Shown piece by piece: positions 46,005-57,508 of a DNA stretch of 64,000 nt. The notes under the pieces are model-generated. The model was not told where the DNA came from and made no database searches. It was given only the letters and a program-made list of their open reading frames with translations. Every line of letters starts with the position of its first letter. The stretch's first letter is position 1. The stretch spans positions 2,418,001-2,482,000 of the forward strand of contig NC_133121.1 of the NCBI RefSeq assembly GCF_033568475.1, given 5' to 3'. The translations under genes and the position numbers were made by a program. Source of the stretch: Henckelia pumila (lineage: Eukaryota; Streptophyta; Magnoliopsida; Lamiales; Gesneriaceae).

Positions 46005-48505
46005 ATGCAATCTTCCATATTGCCGGCACCTCGCCGCGGCGGCGCACCACCAGGACCGCCGTGGTTGTTGCCTGTTTCTAAACCATTCCCGTATGGTTAT
46101 CCCTCGTTACCGCGTTTTAGTCAGCTGCATCATCCTCAAACACCTCTTTCTTCAATTTCAGTGTCGCCGGCAAATATATTCAAAGGTTTATCTTCACCAC
46201 ATTTTACGATCAATTATCAAGCCGTAAAACCTCTGGCTTTCTCTCCCATTGCTGCTGCTTCGTATGACGAGGCTGACACGGCCAAACTTGCTCAGGTATT
46301 CCTCTGTGCCGTGGACATTTCTTTGTATTTTAATTTGAAAATGTGGTTTAGGGTTTGTTCTTTTCTTCGGAGCTTCGTTATAATTGTGTGCTGTTGATTT
46401 GTTATTCATCTGTATAGTTCAAGTATAGCGAATATGCTTCAGCTCCCTTTTATCAACTGAATTTGCATCGGATGGACCGTTATTGCTCTAAAATTAGTAA
46501 CTTGCTTTCCATGTATTTTTAATTTAGAACTATGTAGAGACAAAATCGATTCCAGATGTATTTCAGATCCTTCGATTTTTCCATCAATCAAATCATGGAC
46601 GAGGGCTCTATAAATTTTAAAACTTCAAAATTATCAGGCTTATGAAAAGGATAAAACGTTTTCTTTATTAAATATAGTAATCCTCCTCATATATATCCTG
46701 TCTCACTCCTCAAATGAAAACCCAACCCCTTCCCACAACTAAGTTTGTTCTATCCTAGGTTTCAAAGAGATTAAAATATACTTCCAGACATTTCAAGAGA
46801 TTAGGAAGTTTTGGATTCTGGGGGCAGCTGATTTGCAGTGTTGTTGCTAGTGTGATCCTTTCGTTTTCCACTGTTATCACTGGGAAAGTTACATCACCTG
46901 CAACCTTTTATGCAACTGCTGGCGGCATTGCAGCTGCATTCCTTTCAGTGTTTTGGTCGTTTGGTCATATTCGACTTGCTGACAAACTCCGAAGAACAGC
47001 TGATAATCCCTCAAAGGTACTTTTATCATGTTGGCATAGATAGATAGAAATGTATTGTATTCTTATTATTCCCTAATACTTGATTTCTCTTTTGGCTAAC
47101 ATTCTGTACTAAAAGATCTTCAAATTATGTAAAGTGCATTATGCATCAGAGCATGTGGGGACATGCAAGATTACCTGATTGAAAACCAAATTTCTGGTAT
47201 CATAATTCATACGGAATCATTTATGCAAAGTTTGAGATTTAGGTAGAAAGGATGGACATATGAAAAAGCACAAATAGCCAAACAACAATTTTGCTTTGTC
47301 GCATGCATCATCAACAAACTGAAGCAAACTTTTAGTTGGCATAATTTCGTGTCTCTAAATTATTTTCAAACAAAATATGCTCAGGGTCATTCTAAGAACA
47401 TCTCGAATTGAAGGAAAATGAGGAACGTATGTGGGCACTTTTATTTTAGCATCCCTTTGTTGGTTAGGTAGGAATAAGCGTTTATGCAGGGTTAAGAACC
47501 AAATTAGTAGCTAAGTTACCATTTGAGTCGATGGTCAAATGTCCAAATCTTAGAAGCTCTATTTCACTCATGGATTACAAATCTCTTCTCCTGAACGGAA
47601 GCTGTGAGGATCTGTCAGGAGAAGAGAAATGAAGAGGCTTGTCTCTGCCGTTACTTTCATTATTTTTAATTATTATTATCATGATGATTATATGATTTTC
47701 GTGTACTAAATTTGAATTTGTCATAAAATTGGACAAATTTCTCAAGTTTTCTTTTTGGATAAAATATGTGGTTTGAATTATTGGATTTACTGAACTTCAT
47801 TCTCATCTTTTATCTATTAGTTGGACTATGATTTATGAATGAAATGAACCAAGTTTAACATGAATGTTGGTGATGACATACTTTGCTGCCTCCACGGGTC
47901 TATGTACATGTGACCTACTTATCCCGCAAACACTTGATACTTGTTATTTTATTCAAGTTGGTTAAAGATCATATTATGTATGTTATGTTGTCTCGTTAAT
48001 TCATCACAATGTACGTGTAGGCCCCTCCTCGAGCAGATGTTGTAAGAAGCCTAAACAATGGAATAGTCGTGAATCTATTGGGCATGGGTGCTGCTATACT
48101 TGGTATGCTAGCAACTGTCGGTGTTTTGGTCGCAAAAGCTCTAACAGGTTCAGTCAATCCTTATTACCAGGGAATCCCTCCTGGGAGTAGTCCAGTTCTT
48201 GCTCTGGACGTCTTCCTGGTTCAGGTATCGTCCAAGAATCAGCTCAACTATGTTATCAGACACATGCTCGATCCTGTGACACGAATTGCAGTTTTTTACC
48301 CATCATTTCACCTTTTTGAAATGATGAATTTTGTTTTCTGCCATGTGTGTGAGTGGTGGTATTCACTGTTTTTTTTTTTTTTTCCCTGCAGGCATCGGCA
48401 AACACGATCCTTTCGCATTTTCTGGGGCTAGTGTGCTCCCTAGAGCTACTGAGAACAGTGACAGTATCGCCTGCAGGGAAAATCCCAATACCAATGGCTG
48501 CATAA
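46005..48505 (+). CDS. TIC21: TIC21/PIC1, chloroplast inner-envelope protein
   Basis: Four exons joined at consensus splice sites: 46005-46295, 46759-47016, 48021-48224 and 48392-48505, all in phase 0, 288 residues (Arabidopsis TIC21 is about 296). Residues 1 to about 85 are Ser/Pro-rich and basic with few acids, as in a chloroplast transit peptide. The conserved part follows: AKLAQVSKRLKYTSRHFKRL, GSFGFWGQLI, TSPATFYATAGGIAAAFLSV, APPRADVV, SPVLALDVFLVQASANTIL, SHFLGLVCSLELL. Four hydrophobic segments at about 115-138, 146-168, 195-220 and 235-272 agree with a four-helix inner-envelope protein. The family is linked to protein import (Tic21/CIA5) and to iron transport (PIC1). All splice junctions are intact, so it is likely functional. 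Confidence 0.95.
46296..46758 (+). other. TIC21: TIC21 intron 1
   Basis: Begins GTATTC and ends CTAG. No other gene is seen. Confidence 0.9.
47017..48020 (+). other. TIC21: TIC21 intron 2
   Basis: About 1 kb, from GTACTT to GTGTAG. AT-rich; no embedded gene or repeat recognised. Confidence 0.9.
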
Positions 48506-48834
48506 GTTTGGTGTAGTGAAACAGAAACGGGTGAAAATGGAGGAAGCTTCTCATTTCGTAATAAGCTAGCAAGCTGTTTGAATGCTTCCAACATCACCCA
48601 TACGATTTTGTTGATTTTTATCTTGTATTTCTTTTCCAGATGAAAAGCTGTTTCAGATGCAACGGTGCTTTAGAACTGTAAGTTAAAAGACCAATAATTT
48701 TGAACCACTTAGAACGTATAAAAGGGATAAATGCATCCCAATCTTGGAGTCTATTCAAATCTAGTGTAGGCAAAGCTTAAACATGGGACTAAAGTTCCGA
48801 GTTCGTGATGCTTAAAACCAAACTAAATCGTATG

Positions 48835-49842
48835 TCAAGCACCAGCTTCAGTAGGGTTACTCTGCCGCCTCAATTCTTCATCAGCATTCCTCAAAAACTG
48901 ATCCCACCCACTTCCAGGACTCGTATCCAAATAATCGTATGGAACTGAAGTTTTTAAACCTGGGCGAATACTGAGATGACTCTCCACAATTCTGAACTCC
49001 AAATCATGATCTTCTTTCATATTCTCTTCCAGTTCCTCCCAAGTAAAGAGGAGTGGGAGGGTGAATGCACCCCAAGGGTTGAAATCCAAGAGCTTCACGC
49101 GTTCGTCCCTTGTGACATAGATGTCAAATGTGTAACTTTCAGATTCAAAATTTTCCCGCACCTTCTCCATAAAGAATTCCCGGATCATCATTTTAAGATA
49201 AGGTTTCCTCCCAAGAAGAGCAGGGTAAAAGCTAGTAACTTCTCGTTGGCAAATTCCAATGAGGACTTTATTGCAAACAAAGCACCGAAATTCCATCTCA
49301 GGCAGCATCGATGGATACCATTTACGGAGAGCGAGGAAGAAACATGCTGGCCTTGATGCACTCTTATCACTACACGAATCATATGCATGACAGAGGTCGT
49401 TCACAAGAGAATCAGACGACCTCAATAGAAGTGCTATTTCACTGAAAGAAGTACACCTTAGGCTCCCCGTTGCACTGATCCAAGAAGAGTCTTTAGGTGC
49501 GCTCCAATTAAGCTTAGGAAAAACAGCACCCCCTAGTGATTCAATGGATGCTTTGATCTCCATTTCCAATTCAGGGAAACAAGGGGCAGAAATAGGTTGT
49601 TCTGCCTCATCATCAGATCCTTCAGACACTACAAAGTCGTCTTCATCTTCAGGATTACGTACTCTATTCGGAAGTGCATCATCATTTGAGATGGAAACAG
49701 GAAGCAGGAATGGACCAGAGTCATCAAGAAGATAATCGACAAACGACTCCGGCAGATCATGGATGATGGATTTTATGGATACAGATTTGAATTTGGGGTA
49801 CCATTCTTGGATTTGGCATCTGTTTATTTCTTCTTCCTTCAT
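48835..49842 (-). CDS. CDC123: CDC123/D123 family protein, eIF2 assembly factor
   Basis: A single coding exon on the - strand, from the ATG at 49842 to the stop at 48835, 335 residues (human CDC123 is 336). An extra leading residue would need a GTG start, which is not credible in a plant nuclear gene. Family signatures: IQEWYPKF near the start, PKLNWSAPKDSSWI, the acidic stretch EDEDDFVVSEGSDDEAEQ, EFRCFVCNKVLIGICQREVT and DFNPWGAFTLPLLFTWEELE. CDC123 proteins have an ATP-grasp-like fold and help assemble the eIF2 translation initiation complex in the cytosol. The gene is convergent with TIC21, stops 330 bp apart. A 5' UTR intron is inferred upstream. Confidence 0.93.
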   Translation of the reverse strand: MKEEEINRCQIQEWYPKFKSVSIKSIIHDLPESFVDYLLDDSGPFLLPVSISNDDALPNRVRNPEDEDDFVVSEGSDDEAEQPISAPCFPELEMEIKASIESLGGAVFPKLNWSAPKDSSWISATGSLRCTSFSEIALLLRSSDSLVNDLCHAYDSCSDKSASRPACFFLALRKWYPSMLPEMEFRCFVCNKVLIGICQREVTSFYPALLGRKPYLKMMIREFFMEKVRENFESESYTFDIYVTRDERVKLLDFNPWGAFTLPLLFTWEELEENMKEDHDLEFRIVESHLSIRPGLKTSVPYDYLDTSPGSGWDQFLRNADEELRRQSNPTEAGA

Positions 49843-49866
49843 CACTAAAGCTAAAAAGACTTCAGC

Positions 49867-50952
49867 CTATACAGCAGAATGAAAACAATTTCGTCAAAAG
49901 ATCTGCTTGTGCATCTTCAGGATTACGTACTCTATTTACGAATGCTAAAAAGAATAAATTACCAAATAGATAACACCTATTACCTATAGTTAATAGAAAA
50001 GCAATCATAGAGCTTCATCTCTTCAGAACGCCTGAATCCCATTTAACAATCACCAATTTTTATTTAATTCACAAAACCTAAACCTCAATTCAAAGTGTGT
50101 AAATACTAAATACAGATCGTATTTGACATGAAGCAAATTAATTGAATTGAAAAAACAAAAAACAAAAAAAAATTGATAGGATTGCCGGATAAACCGCTCT
50201 CCACATAACCTCAAATCGCAGGCATTCTATCAAACATGTTGTAGGCATAATGAATCTACCGAATCAAAAGGTAAATTATTCTAAGATATAAATCTCATTT
50301 TATCGTTACCCATCCACAACGAGCTATCAGAATCAGGCATAAATCCCATGTTAAGATGCTAAATCTCATTTTGAATTTGTTTGTATTATTATATAATGTG
50401 CTTCTGAATTGGTGGATTCAAATTGTGGGAGGATTCCTATTTTATGAAATATATTTTTTTAGAAGAAATGAATTTTCAAAAATTGATTCTAAATCTTAAA
50501 ATACCAGAATTCATGAGCTCAACTGGTGATCATCCCCCTCCTACCCCATTTCTTCTATCACTATATGCCATTCATTAATCAAAGTACAATAATAATAATG
50601 TTTAAATTTCCCAATCCTCAAAATGTTCCGATAATGGAGGAAGAAAGACGATTTTTTCCCCCCAATATACCAAACCATGATCAACAATAATAATCTAGTG
50701 CATGTACATAATTAAAACCAATGGAACTTGCAGTATTCACTTCATGAGATCTGTCACACAAAATTACCAAATACTTGTAATCTGTAATCAATCAAAGCCA
50801 CAAGAATTAAATCGAGTTGGGTCAATTGGCAAATAAATTAGTTAAAACTCAAAACTGAATAAAATTTAGAAGTAAAACGAAAAGTTTACGAATTCATTAT
50901 CGCAAATAAACATGAGAAACAAAAAACGAGAAACAAAATAAAAAAGATTTAC
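49867..50952 (-). other. CDC123: Inferred 5' UTR intron of CDC123
   Basis: On the - strand GAG/GTAAATC at 50953/50952 and TGTATAG/GCTGAAG at 49867/49866 form a donor and acceptor 24 bases before the ATG. Inside it, 49914-49938 copies 25 bp of the CDC123 coding sequence. Confidence 0.6.
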
Positions 50953-51060
50953 CTCTCACAAGAATCTTCGTAGGTTCGGAAGTTATGTGTCAACAGTTGT
51001 GAGACGACAGTACGATGATGAAGATAAGTTGGTTCTCGTTTAGGCAATAAATAGGGCTGT
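50953..51060 (-). promoter_or_regulatory. CDC123: Inferred CDC123 first (non-coding) exon and promoter
   Basis: C/T-rich and AT-poor compared with the intron, it ends in a good donor. CTATTTATTG near 51050 could be a TATA-like box. Inference only. Confidence 0.4.
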
Positions 51061-51620
51061 AAGAGAGAGTATGTATTTTCTATTTGGGTTGTCCTTAAAG
51101 CCCAATACGGAAAGAGTAATAATAATTGAAATTTGAATTTGAAAGTAGGCCCAATTACTGATTTTTTTTTCTTTTTTATAATATATAAAAATGTATAACG
51201 GTTTAACCGATTTTTTCAATCCAAAACTTATATCACATCGATTATTAAATCGAATTGACCGATATTTTTAGAAACAAAACCGACCTATAGATTAAATCAA
51301 ACCGAATTTCCAAATTAATTTGGTTCAATCGATTACTTCGGATAAATCGAGAAAAAAAAGAACTTTCAAAATCCCGACTCATCTCATTCTTGTTCCGAAG
51401 TGACAACGGCCCATCATTTTCGACCCGATTTTTCGGGATATTTCTCGTCCTAATAAATGTCGAGAGAGGGATCAGACAGATAATATCCACCCAATGGGAT
51501 TTATGTTCCGATCGAATTACTTATATATGTTATATTAATAATAATGTTTTTTTTATGGATGATGTTATATGTGTATATCAATATTTGTAAATCAATTGTG
51601 CTTGATACATGCAAAAAATC
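51061..51620. other. Intergenic; CGGTTTAACCG-type repeat
   Basis: 51195-51350 contains repeated AACCG, TTAAATCGA and GGTTCAATCGA words, a degenerate self-complementary repeat. No gene. Confidence 0.4.

Positions 51621-51621
<1 letters not shown>

Positions 51622-51680
<59 letters not shown>
51622..51680. repeat. (TA)n microsatellite
   Basis: About 28 TA units. Confidence 0.95.
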
Positions 51681-51682
<2 letters not shown>

Positions 51683-52852
51683 AATACAAAATCTCACGAT
51701 ATAATAAATGTAAATATCGATATATACAATATTAGACGTGCATATATATATAGCATTATTTGTTTTAAATATTTTGGACGCTTTTCTACCTCCACGTAAT
51801 TATCATTTCGTGAAACCTAAACCAAACATTTGTCTGCTGAGCAATATCTTTGGACCAATGTGATTTGATTATGCTAATCATGAATAATTAATTTTTCTTG
51901 AATCTTTCTACTTTGAACTCATATATTGCGAGTTTTATTGAATTTTGAATCTATTGAGGTATTGTTTAATTGAAAGTACTTTAATAGATGGGCATTGGAC
52001 TGCCATAGTGCCATTGTTGTTATCCATAATTTGCTGGTTTTGGTTGTCCATGTTAGGGACAGTTGGAAAATGACTAGCGTAAGAAGTTATTTGGAAGGAA
52101 AAAAGTATCATTTTCTCAAATACAAAAATAAAAAAAAAGTAGGTGTTTATGAATTTTCCACCCGTTTCAATGGAAAATAAAATATGTTATTAAGAAGGAA
52201 TTTCAGTACCATCTTACTTCAAATTAACTACTTATTTACAAAATTTCTTAGTTCTTTCTTGTTTATCCAAGAACAAAAATCTGAACTTCTTCCGTTTGAC
52301 ATAATTTAGAGCTTTCATATATTAAAATATATATATTTATTTATCGGGATATCTTTTCTCTTTCCAACATGTCAGATACGAATTTGGGAGAAATTTTTTT
52401 TGCAATTCTTATTGAAGATCGCATGTACAGGATAGTTACAAGACAGTCTGGTCCTTAACGATCGCACCCCTGTCCATATAGGACAATTGATTTTACGAGT
52501 CTGGGCAAAGTAAAATTAATTGAATATGGATCTTTAAAAAAAAATTGATGGAAATGGTGCCCAAATTGTTCACGGAAGTGATAATTGGTTTTTAATTATA
52601 ACAACAAACGACCAATTAATAGCTCTTTAGAGTTATGAGATGATTATTCATAAAAATCATTTATATATAATTTAACTTGTCATACTCATGCAGGTCGCAA
52701 GGATAAGATATTGCTGGTTTTAGTTTCTACACACTGATTTCATAAAATCATAATTTAACTAATTGTCATGGTCGGAAAGATATACAAGATATCGGTGTTA
52801 ATTTGTATATACTTATTTTATCAACATTTTGCTCGAGTTATATAATGGTTAG
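51681..52852. other. AT-rich intergenic DNA
   Basis: No gene, RNA or transposon end is recognised. Confidence 0.5.
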
Positions 52853-53175
52853 GGCTGGGTACGATAACTCTCATATCTTATACCGTACCGTATCATATCG
52901 GTATGAAAAATTTCATACCGGTATATCGAATTTTCGGTATAAAAAATTTTTATACCGATCGAATACCATATCGGAAATAAAAAAAAAATTTGGTATACCG
53001 AAAAAAAACTCGGTATACCGAAAAAAAAAAATTTTTGTTATACCAAGTTTTTTTTCTGTATACCGTAAAAAATTAAAAATAAAAATAAATTCGATATATT
53101 CGGTATACCGAAACAAAACATTTTATATACCGTTATCGATACCGAAAATTTCGATACGGTATGATACCGTACAAG
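52853..53175. repeat. Self-complementary GGTATACCG-type repeat
   Basis: CGGTATACCGAAA and its inverse are repeated many times. The outer words (ATACCGTACCGTATCAT and the inverse of ATACGGTATGATACCG) are roughly inverted, as in a MITE. It is open on both strands only because of its composition. Confidence 0.6.
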
Positions 53176-53791
53176 TTCTTTTGTTACTAGCATTTATCTT
53201 TCCATTTATTATTTTCATATTATTAATTATTTGCATCGCATGCATGAATCAAATTGTATTTTAAATTTCACGGGGAAATGAGATGTAAAGTTAGCAAATT
53301 ATAACATGCATGATCGATATTATGATCTAGACGGGCAGGTTTAATTATTTATCCAAAATAAAATTGATTAAAATTGAAACATGGGTCAGATGTTTTTTGG
53401 AAAATTTAAAAAAAAAACATATGATAATCACTAATTAATATAGTTTTCATAGTTGTATAATTAGATTTTTTTTGAAAAGATATAATTAGATTTTTATTCG
53501 TTCACATATTTGCTTGTTGGATTTACATGATTAGAAATTAAAAAGGACATTGCAAAAAACTTCTGTGAAAAATACTTTCTGATTTTATTTAGAGAAAATA
53601 AGTTTTTTGGTCCAGTAACTTTACCTCATTTGGGTTTTGGTACATTAACTTTTTCGATGTGGATTTTGGTACACTAACTTTGCATTTTCTGTGTTTTTTG
53701 GATCAACTGGATTCACGTAATGTGTATGCAAAATGAATATACCTATATATGTGTGTGCATGATATATAAAACCGATTACATCTTGATGAAC
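53176..53791. other. Intergenic; partial arm of a dispersed repeat
   Basis: 53600-53705 has TTTTTTGGTCCAGTAACTTT and TTTTGGTACACTAACTTTGC, similar in style to one arm of the element at 60973-61288. No gene. Confidence 0.4.
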
Positions 53792-54349
53792 CTCAATCTT
53801 CAGCAATTTGGGTGCCTCCTCCACCGGGTACATTACAGCTTGAAGTGGATGTTTGTTTTGATCAAGAACTTAATCGCTTTGCTGTTGGAGGAGTTTTTAG
53901 GTAGTGTTTGCAACCTATAAAAATAAGTGATTATGGAGATTCTCTTCACAAATTAATGAAAAAAATCTTTATAATCACTTATTTTTAGAGGTTGCAAACA
54001 CTACCTTAGAGACCATTGGAAAAATAAATGACATTGCTTTGGGATGAAGATTATCGAGCCAGCTTCTCTAATGGAAGGAGAGTTGCATGCGATTTCTGAG
54101 GGTCTAAAGATTGCAATTCGCCTTATTAATCTCCGGAGATTTTTTATTGCTTCTGACTCTCTCTCATTTGTGCAAACAGTTATAGTTGAGATCGAGGATT
54201 TTAATTATTTTGGTCTTTTGGTTGATTTAATTCTAAAGTTAATGAGGGCATTTAAAGCTATTAATATTTATCATGTGCGATGTTTGACGAATATCATTGC
54301 TCATTCTTTAGCTCGTTTTGTTTTATCTTATCCTTCTCTGTTTGTTTGA
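53792..54349 (+). pseudogene. RNase H-like (RVT_3 type) pseudogene split by a MITE
   Basis: 53792-53900 encodes PGTLQLEVDVCFDQELNRFA and VGGVF. After a 108-bp insert the sequence continues with DHW, then EPASLMEGELHAISEGLKIA and FFIASDSLSFVQTV, then VRCLTNIIAHSLARF, to TGA at 54349. The D(x)C(F)D, then E-A, then SDS and N-IAHSLAR pattern is that of RNase H-like domains common in plant LINE-derived or reverse-transcriptase-like proteins. It is a fragment, cut by the MITE and by a frame change at about 54040. Confidence 0.6.
53899..54006. mobile_element. Tourist-like MITE
   Basis: AGGTAGTGTTTGCAACCT at the left and AGGTTGCAAACACTACCT at the right are inverted, and the complementarity runs on for about 40 bp (AAAATAAGTGATTAT). 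A short TTAG word borders both sides, which fits the 3-4 bp duplications of PIF/Harbinger MITEs. Confidence 0.75.
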
Positions 54350-55840
54350 AAAGTTGGATCTTTTCCTTTTTGGTTGGTAACTTTGTAATTTATCACTACT
54401 TGTTTAATGATAATTACTGTTCTCTTTTTTTAAAAAAAGATATATTAAACCGATTTATGATTTTATTTTTTAAAAGGAACGATCCATTGATTCCATACTG
54501 TTAACTTAATTAATAATCTGTATTCTGTAGTACAGAATAATAATGTCTGGGTCAGACCTTGAATGCATATATTATTAAATGGCAGCCGATAATAAAGCAA
54601 GTCAATTCTTCTTGTAATAATAATAATAACAACAACGACTAAGTTAATTAATATATTCGGGAGGGATCAACTATCAAAGTGATATATTTGGAGGTCTTTT
54701 CCACGCTGACGTACTTAGTGACGCTCAATATAAAAATTTATTGATGCATGATTTGATCTTGAGCAGACCTATTAAACGCTATGTTGATCTAGATCATTCA
54801 CAGCTCACACATATTATATATACTGGTATATGCGTATACACAAAAAAATATTTTTAAAAATATTCAACTTCAGTTAAAATAAAAATTATATATATTATTT
54901 TTTATATAATTTAAATTTTCTATGACGATTGACGACAATGTGCGGATAAGTTTATGATTATAGATATTTTTTTCTTAAATAATGAATATTAAATCAAATC
55001 GGAGTAAATTTGACATTAATAAAACAATGAACCAGAACGCATGGGGAAGTCTATGCTACCCCTTGGGATGGTGTGACAATCCGTGATTGGTTAAAATCAG
55101 TGGGCTCCACATGAGGCCCAAGTTTAATATAATAATGTATATATATATATATAATTATTTATATATTGAAAATCATATTTTTAACCAAAAAATAAGGCTT
55201 TCTCCATCACATATATTTAAAACATTATTTGAAGTAGTTTATTTATTATAACAACGTTATTTCATTGAATTTTAGCTTTAAAATATTTAATGACGATAAA
55301 TACCCTAATTTTATTTCATTAGGTGATGATGATAAACTAAAAGCTCAAAATTTTTAGTTTGGGGTTATAGAATAATTTTAAACTTGTCTATATTATATAA
55401 TATTTTTGGTTGATTTTTTAAATGGGCATTGTTTTTTCATCTGAGAAATTAATGTTTTCATTATGCAACGTCACAAAATTTGTGACAAAAGTACAATGGT
55501 CTTTGCTATTAATTAACATTAAAAACCATTTATATCGAAATATTTTAAAATATAAAAATATTTTATGTATATGACATAAATCATAGATGTATAACATGTT
55601 ACATGTATCCGCACTTAAACTATTATAAATTATTAAATCGAAGCTGTAGATAGAATTTCTGTGACCATATATATCTTGATTATAATATTTATAGATTGCG
55701 TGCGGCATTTTCTAAAGTTTTATTATAATATGTTTTATTTATATAATTGATTCTTTAAAAAAAAATATCAATACAATGAATACTATTCTAATATATATTA
55801 TACATGTCAATTAAGAACATTATAGGAAAAATAATAAGAA
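54350..55840. other. AT-rich intergenic DNA
   Basis: 55040-55065 resembles the arm of the MITE at 4831 (GTCTATGCTACCCC). No gene recognised. Confidence 0.45.
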
Positions 55841-55841
55841 T

Positions 55842-55843
55842 AA

Positions 55844-55877
<34 letters not shown>
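55842..55877. repeat. (AAT)n microsatellite
   Basis: About 12 AAT/ATA units upstream of the UGT. Confidence 0.9.
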
Positions 55878-55978
55878 GATTTTTTTTTATTATGATGCAG
55901 ATCGAAGTTATAATTACATACTAAAGTTACTTGGGATTAATAAATTAATTCCGATCCCTCTCCTTGTCAGACCGATCG

Positions 55979-56003
55979 ATATTATTATTATTATTATTAT
56001 TTT
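55979..56003. repeat. (ATT)n microsatellite
   Basis: About 8 ATT units, the inverse of the (AAT)n tract 100 bp upstream. It is 66 bp before the chosen UGT start. Confidence 0.9.
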
Positions 56004-56068
56004 CACCGCCCTGGGAAGAAAAGAAAATATATATGAACACAGAAAAATCAAGAAAGCAGATAAAGAAA

Positions 56069-57508
56069 ATGGGGTCCGAAGAATCTCTGCATATTTTCAT
56101 GGTAACTTTTCCAGGCCAAGGCCATGTAAACCCATTTCTAAGGTTAGCCAAAAGACTCGCTTACTCGGGTCTGCTCGTCACGCTTTCCGCACCCGAGTAC
56201 GTGGGCCAAAGTATCCGGACAGCAAACAACAACATCTCCGATGATGATTCGCCGCGTCCACTGGGTCGAGGATCCATCCGTTTCGAGTTCTTCGACGACG
56301 GGTGGAGCTTGGACGAACCGAAACGAGGCGATCTCGACTCGTACCTGGGTCAACTCGAGGTTGCGGGCCGAGAGAATCTCGTACGGATGATTAGAGAGCA
56401 TGAAGAGAAAGGCAGGCCGGTTTCTTGTTTGATTAGCAATCCTTTCATTCCGTGGGCTTCTGATGTTGCGGGGAGCTTAGGGGTTCCGAGTGCTATGCTT
56501 TGGGTCCAATCTTGTGCTTCGTTTTCTGCGTATTACCATTTTTATAAAAATTTGGTGCCTTTTCCCAGCGAAAATGGTCCCGAAATCGACGTGCAGTTGC
56601 CGTTTATGCCTCTGTTGAAGCATGATGAGATCCCGAGCTTTTTGCATCCTAGTACTACGTACCCTTTTCTGAAAAGAGCCATTTTGGATCAGTATAAGTA
56701 TTTGTCCAAACTTTTCTGCATATTGATGGACACTTTCGAAGAGTTGGAGCATGAAAATGTCGAATACATGTCCAAGATTTGCCGTCCGATAAAGACGGTT
56801 GGCCCTTTATTCAAAGAGCTAGAAAATTCTTCAAACGAGACGATTCGTGTGGACTTTTTGACAGCAGATAATTCATGCGGGGAGTTTTTGGACTCGAAGG
56901 CCCAAGGTACGGTGGTGTACATTTCATTCGGCAGCGTTGTTTATTTGAGTCAAGAGCAAGTGGAGGAGATAGCTCACGGGCTTCTGAGTTCCGGGGTTTC
57001 TTTTCTATGGGTTTTGAAGCCTCCGTCGCCGGAAAGCGGGCGGCTGCCGCATGTTCTGCCAGAAGGGTTCTTGGAGAAATCGGGCGATCGGGGGAAAATA
57101 GTGCAGTGGAGCCCACAAGAAGAGGTGCTGGCGCACCGTTCCACCGCCTGCTTCGTGACTCACTGCGGCTGGAACTCCTCGACGGAGGCGTTGGCCAGCG
57201 GCGTACCGGTGGTGGCGTTCCCTCGATGGGGTGATCAGGTGACGGATGCTAAGTTTTTGGTCGATGTTTTCAAGGTGGGCATGAGGTTGTGTCGGGGGGA
57301 GGCTGAGGGGAGAATTGTTCCCCGGGAGGAGGTGGAAAGGTGCTTGAGAGCGGCGACGGGCGGAGGCCCCGAGGCGGCGGAGATGAAGGAGAACGCCCTG
57401 AAGTGGAAGAAAGCGGCGGCGGAGGCGGTGGCGGAAGGCGGGACTTCTTATCGGAACATGCAAGATTTTGTGGACGAGATCGTGAGGATAAGGGGATTGC
57501 GGGAGTAA
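56069..57508 (+). CDS. UDP-glucosyltransferase, UGT84-like
   Basis: Intronless, 479 residues from the ATG at 56069 (AAGAAAATGGGG). An upstream in-frame ATG at 56033 would only add residues unlike the family, so 56069 ([20 protein letters not shown]) is preferred. Catalytic His is H19 in PGQGHVNP. The PSPG sugar-donor box is at residues 347-390, starting [12 protein letters not shown] and ending FPRWGDQ; the final Q suggests UDP-glucose. [20 protein letters not shown] and [13 protein letters not shown] are typical of the UGT84 group, which forms glucose esters of hydroxycinnamic, benzoic or gallic acids in the cytosol. The acceptor cannot be told from sequence. No frameshift is seen. The third codon positions and 3' half are much richer in GC than the flanks. 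Confidence 0.93.
   Translation: MGSEESLHIFMVTFPGQGHVNPFLRLAKRLAYSGLLVTLSAPEYVGQSIRTANNNISDDDSPRPLGRGSIRFEFFDDGWSLDEPKRGDLDSYLGQLEVAGRENLVRMIREHEEKGRPVSCLISNPFIPWASDVAGSLGVPSAMLWVQSCASFSAYYHFYKNLVPFPSENGPEIDVQLPFMPLLKHDEIPSFLHPSTTYPFLKRAILDQYKYLSKLFCILMDTFEELEHENVEYMSKICRPIKTVGPLFKELENSSNETIRVDFLTADNSCGEFLDSKAQGTVVYISFGSVVYLSQEQVEEIAHGLLSSGVSFLWVLKPPSPESGRLPHVLPEGFLEKSGDRGKIVQWSPQEEVLAHRSTACFVTHCGWNSSTEALASGVPVVAFPRWGDQVTDAKFLVDVFKVGMRLCRGEAEGRIVPREEVERCLRAATGGGPEAAEMKENALKWKKAAAEAVAEGGTSYRNMQDFVDEIVRIRGLRE

Noticed and set aside
49843-49845. CDC123 start one codon earlier
   Set aside because: That codon is GTG; the ATG at 49842 is the credible start.
52803-53264. A 153-residue frame rich in Y, R, K and I
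   Set aside because: It is translated repeat (YRKK, FRYTE), with no domain.
55964-56068. Longer UGT N-terminus (35 extra residues)
   Set aside because: The extension is translated (ATT)n repeat and leader, and family members begin near the [12 protein letters not shown] motif.
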